NCBI GenBank assembly: GCA_002402165.1
Contig: NVVI01000046.1
Location: 1-8,777 of the forward strand
Direction of reading: 5' to 3'
Source of the DNA: Flavobacteriales bacterium
GTDB lineage: Bacteria > Bacteroidota > Bacteroidia > Flavobacteriales_E > Vicingaceae
Length of the DNA stretch: 8,777 nt
The position numbers were made by a program, and so were the translations under genes. The notes beneath the pieces were generated by a model. It was given only the letters and a program-made list of their open reading frames with translations. It was not told the DNA's origin and ran no database searches. Each line of letters opens with the position of its first letter. Within the stretch, counting starts at the first letter, position 1. This document shows, piece after piece, positions 6,638 through 8,777 of the stretch.

Positions 6638-8649
6638 AAGTAAACTTGGTCATATTTAGATTGTTTATTGTAGCATTATTAATAACGCTCTTTACACAGA
6701 ATGTTATCGCTCAAGATAAAATTAAAGACAAACTTTTTATGCTTTCAAACACACTTAGTAATGTTACTGGAATAAAAATTTCAAAAGATCATCCAAAAAA
6801 ACAAGCTTTATATATTCATAACTATATTATGAATATTGAATGGTCTAACCATGCAGCATTAGACACTTTTAATATCGCAATTTTAGGAGACTCTAATAAT
6901 CTTGTTTATGATGAACTAGTTAAAATTGCTCAATCAAAAAAAGCTAGAGGTTTGCCAATTATAGTTAAAAGATTAGAGAACCTTAATAATTTAAGTAATG
7001 TCCAATTAATATACTTTGATAAATCTTCTAATCTAAAACTCAAAGATACTTATACTGCTATTGGAGATAAGACTATTTTATTAGTAACACAAGGCTACCC
7101 TTATGGTAAATCCATGATCAATTTTGTAATGGATGGAAAAAAAGTACAGTATGAATTAAATGAAAAAAAGTGTGAAGCTGCTGGATTAAAAGTGAGTAAA
7201 TTATTAACCCTTGTTGCTGTTAAATCTGAAAAAGAATGGGATAGTTTAATTGATAAAATAGAGAGTCTAGCTGACACAGACAACAAAACAGTTCAAATTG
7301 ACACTAAAGATCTTGCTAAAATCATTAGAGAACAAAAAAGACTGTTGAGTGAAATAGGAACAAACACTCAAAAATTAGAATTACAAAAAGAGAAACTAAA
7401 AAAACAACAATCGGAGTTAACGGCTAAAGAAAATCAGCTCATAAAAACCAAACAAGAAATTAACATACAAAAGGGGCTTATTTCTGAACAATTAAAAAAG
7501 ATAAAAGTTCAACAAGATAATTTATCTACTTTAAATTCAAATGTTTCTGTTAAACAAGAAGAGCTCATAGCACAACAAGCGGAATTAAAAAAAGAAGCCA
7601 AAAACTTAATTGCCATTCAGAACGAATACAAAGAGATTGAAAAGGCATTAAAACTGAAAGAAATTGTAGTTAATGAGCAAGGAAAGACAATAGATGCTCA
7701 GGGCAATGAAATTATTACAAAAGCTGATAAAATTGAGGAGCAAAAATCTATTATTTGGTTATCCATAGCCTTTTTGCTTATTGTATCAGTTTTAGGGATT
7801 TTAGCTTTTAGGAGCTATAGATTAAAGAACAAAGCAAATATTTTAGTCTTAAAACAAAAAGGAGAAATTGAGGAACAACACCAAGTATTAGAGGAACAAC
7901 ATCGAGAAATAACCGACAGTATTAATTACGCTAAAAGAATACAAGATGCCATTTTACCTCCATTAAAATTAGTAAGAGGATATATGCCTGATAGCTTTAT
8001 TCTTTATGAACCAAAAGATATTATTGCCGGAGATTTTTACTGGATGGAAGGGATTAATAATCTTATTGTTTTTGCTGCTGCTGACTGTACAGGACATGGC
8101 GTTCCTGGAGCTATGGTAAGTGTTGTTTGTCACAATGCAATGAATAGAGCAGTAAGAGAATTTATGTTAGTAGAACCTGATGAAATTCTTAATAAAACAC
8201 GTGAAATTGTAGTAGAAACATTCGAAAAAAGTGATGAAGATGTCCGTGACGGAATGGATATTGCTTTAGTTACTATTAACACAGAATCTAACAAATTAAG
8301 TTTTTCTGGAGCAAATAGTGGTCTATACTTTATTAGAAATGGAGAATTAACACAGATTAAACCTGATAAACAACCTATCGGGAAGTATGAAGATTCAAAA
8401 CCATTTACAAAACATACTATAGATCTTGAAAAAGGAGATGTTATTTATACTTTTTCGGATGGCTATGCTGATCAGTTTGGTGGCCCTAAAGGGAAGAAAT
8501 TTATGTACAGGCCTTTTCGAGAATTACTTTTGGATATTCATGAAAAACCAATGGTGGATCAGCATGACTTATTATTAAGTGCTTTTGAAGATTGGAAAGG
8601 AGATATGGATCAAGTTGATGATGTTTGCATCATAGGCGTTAGAATATGA
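6634..8649 (+). CDS. YfiR-like sensor / coiled-coil / transmembrane SpoIIE (PP2C-type) phosphatase
   Basis: A 671-residue membrane receptor. Residues 1-26 are a signal peptide (cleavage after VIA). Residues 28-197 match the YfiR/DUF4154 fold: IHNYIMNIEWSN, a FNIAILGD strand, GLPIIVKRL, then INFVMDGKKVQYELN and AAGLKVSKLLTLV. Residues about 226-370 are a long Lys/Glu/Gln coiled coil, 373-392 a membrane helix, 400-432 a second short coiled coil. Residues 433-671 form a SpoIIE phosphatase of the RsbU type, with NYAKRIQDAILPP as switch helix and likely metal-binding acids D467 (AGDFYW), D484 (ADCTGHGVPGA), D539 (RDGMD), D609 (FSDG) and D662/D663 (QVDDVCIIG). All look intact. Known relatives dephosphorylate Ser/Thr on anti-sigma-factor antagonists, and free YfiR in Pseudomonas is a periplasmic regulator of a diguanylate cyclase. 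Here a periplasmic signal is inferred to drive the cytoplasmic phosphatase. The target is not in the window: no STAS or anti-sigma gene is visible. Divergent from the A2M gene. Confidence 0.92.
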   Translation: MKVNLVIFRLFIVALLITLFTQNVIAQDKIKDKLFMLSNTLSNVTGIKISKDHPKKQALYIHNYIMNIEWSNHAALDTFNIAILGDSNNLVYDELVKIAQSKKARGLPIIVKRLENLNNLSNVQLIYFDKSSNLKLKDTYTAIGDKTILLVTQGYPYGKSMINFVMDGKKVQYELNEKKCEAAGLKVSKLLTLVAVKSEKEWDSLIDKIESLADTDNKTVQIDTKDLAKIIREQKRLLSEIGTNTQKLELQKEKLKKQQSELTAKENQLIKTKQEINIQKGLISEQLKKIKVQQDNLSTLNSNVSVKQEELIAQQAELKKEAKNLIAIQNEYKEIEKALKLKEIVVNEQGKTIDAQGNEIITKADKIEEQKSIIWLSIAFLLIVSVLGILAFRSYRLKNKANILVLKQKGEIEEQHQVLEEQHREITDSINYAKRIQDAILPPLKLVRGYMPDSFILYEPKDIIAGDFYWMEGINNLIVFAAADCTGHGVPGAMVSVVCHNAMNRAVREFMLVEPDEILNKTREIVVETFEKSDEDVRDGMDIALVTINTESNKLSFSGANSGLYFIRNGELTQIKPDKQPIGKYEDSKPFTKHTIDLEKGDVIYTFSDGYADQFGGPKGKKFMYRPFRELLLDIHEKPMVDQHDLLLSAFEDWKGDMDQVDDVCIIGVRI

Positions 8650-8660
8650 TGTAAAAGTTT

Positions 8661-8681
8661 ACCCTGAGCTTATCGAAGGGT
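8661..8681. repeat. REP-like palindrome copy D, after the phosphatase gene
   Basis: The sequence starts ACCCT and ends AGGGT around GAGCTTATCGA and is the inverse-orientation counterpart of copy A (two differences in 21). It lies 11 nt beyond the phosphatase stop and 25 nt before the next start. The arms could form a 5-bp stem, but there is no T-tract after it, so it is not a clear terminator. Confidence 0.65.
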
Positions 8682-8706
8682 ATAATTGGTGTTAGAATTT
8701 AAACTT

Positions 8707-8777
8707 ATGGATAATAATATTTTTGGTCAACCTCTTATTGCTTGTAGTGATAAACCCTTAACTGGTTATTTTAGAGA
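8707..8777 (+). CDS. DUF2237 family protein, N-terminal end only
   Basis: An open frame from ATG 8707 to the window edge gives 23 complete codons: MDNNIFGQPLIACSDKP then LTGYFR. It closely fits the conserved start of DUF2237 proteins ('NVLGxPLxPCSxxPLTGFxRDGxC'), small cytoplasmic proteins of about 120 residues with no assigned reaction, and includes the conserved Cys13 and LTGYFR. The gene lies 57 bp after the phosphatase stop on the same strand, with copy D of the palindrome in between, so co-transcription is possible. No strong ribosome site is seen, as usual here. The identification rests on only 23 residues. Confidence 0.7.
   Translation, partial: MDNNIFGQPLIACSDKPLTGYFR

Noticed and set aside
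7101..7286. A 61-codon minus-strand frame inside the phosphatase gene
   Set aside because: It overlaps the conserved YfiR-like region and has no start context or recognisable content.

Overview
The window reads as AT-rich chromosomal DNA from a member of the Bacteroidota, probably a free-living, Flavobacteriales-like bacterium. Supporting this are a giant alpha-2-macroglobulin homologue carrying a carboxypeptidase-regulatory-like insert, a secreted protein with the 'DGDVISLFLN...LGDIPPNT' type of C-terminal domain, a YfiR/SpoIIE sensor phosphatase, weak Shine-Dalgarno sites, and dispersed palindromic repeats of the kind that translate as HPEPVEG. The taxonomic call comes from protein style, not from a marker gene.

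Layout: (1) Bases 1-110 hold no convincing gene but contain a 16-bp hairpin (19-68). (2) 111-644 (+) is the C-terminal part of an Eco57I/type IIG-like restriction-modification protein with no catalytic half, probably a remnant. (3) 649-1701 (-) is a secreted two-domain beta-rich protein, convergent with the remnant at 4 bp. (4) 1702-2008 is a nest of structured repeats: a CAAGA-block hairpin, an element of about 140 bp bounded by inverted repeats and holding three internal hairpins (cloverleaf-like), and an inverted pair of REP-like palindromes. (5) 2009-6511 (-) is a 1500-residue alpha-2-macroglobulin family protein with an intact CFEQ thioester motif. (6) 6512-6633 is the promoter region shared with (7) the divergent 6634-8649 (+), a membrane protein with a periplasmic YfiR-like domain, a long coiled coil, one membrane helix and a cytoplasmic SpoIIE/PP2C phosphatase. 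(8) 8707-8777 (+) is the start of a DUF2237-type gene that runs off the window.

How the parts relate: the A2M protein is expected to act as an envelope protease trap, and the divergent YfiR-SpoIIE protein looks like an envelope-to-cytoplasm signalling receptor. A functional link between them is only suggested by the shared intergenic region. The most unusual layer is the repeats. Four copies of one short palindrome family occur in the window, and their terminal arms differ in sequence yet stay complementary. One copy is read in frame inside the secreted protein gene (HPEPVEG), and a different GC-rich palindrome is read in frame inside the A2M thioester domain (PARSAGG). The same kind of DNA that fills the 1702-2008 intergenic region has therefore also entered both flanking genes without breaking them.
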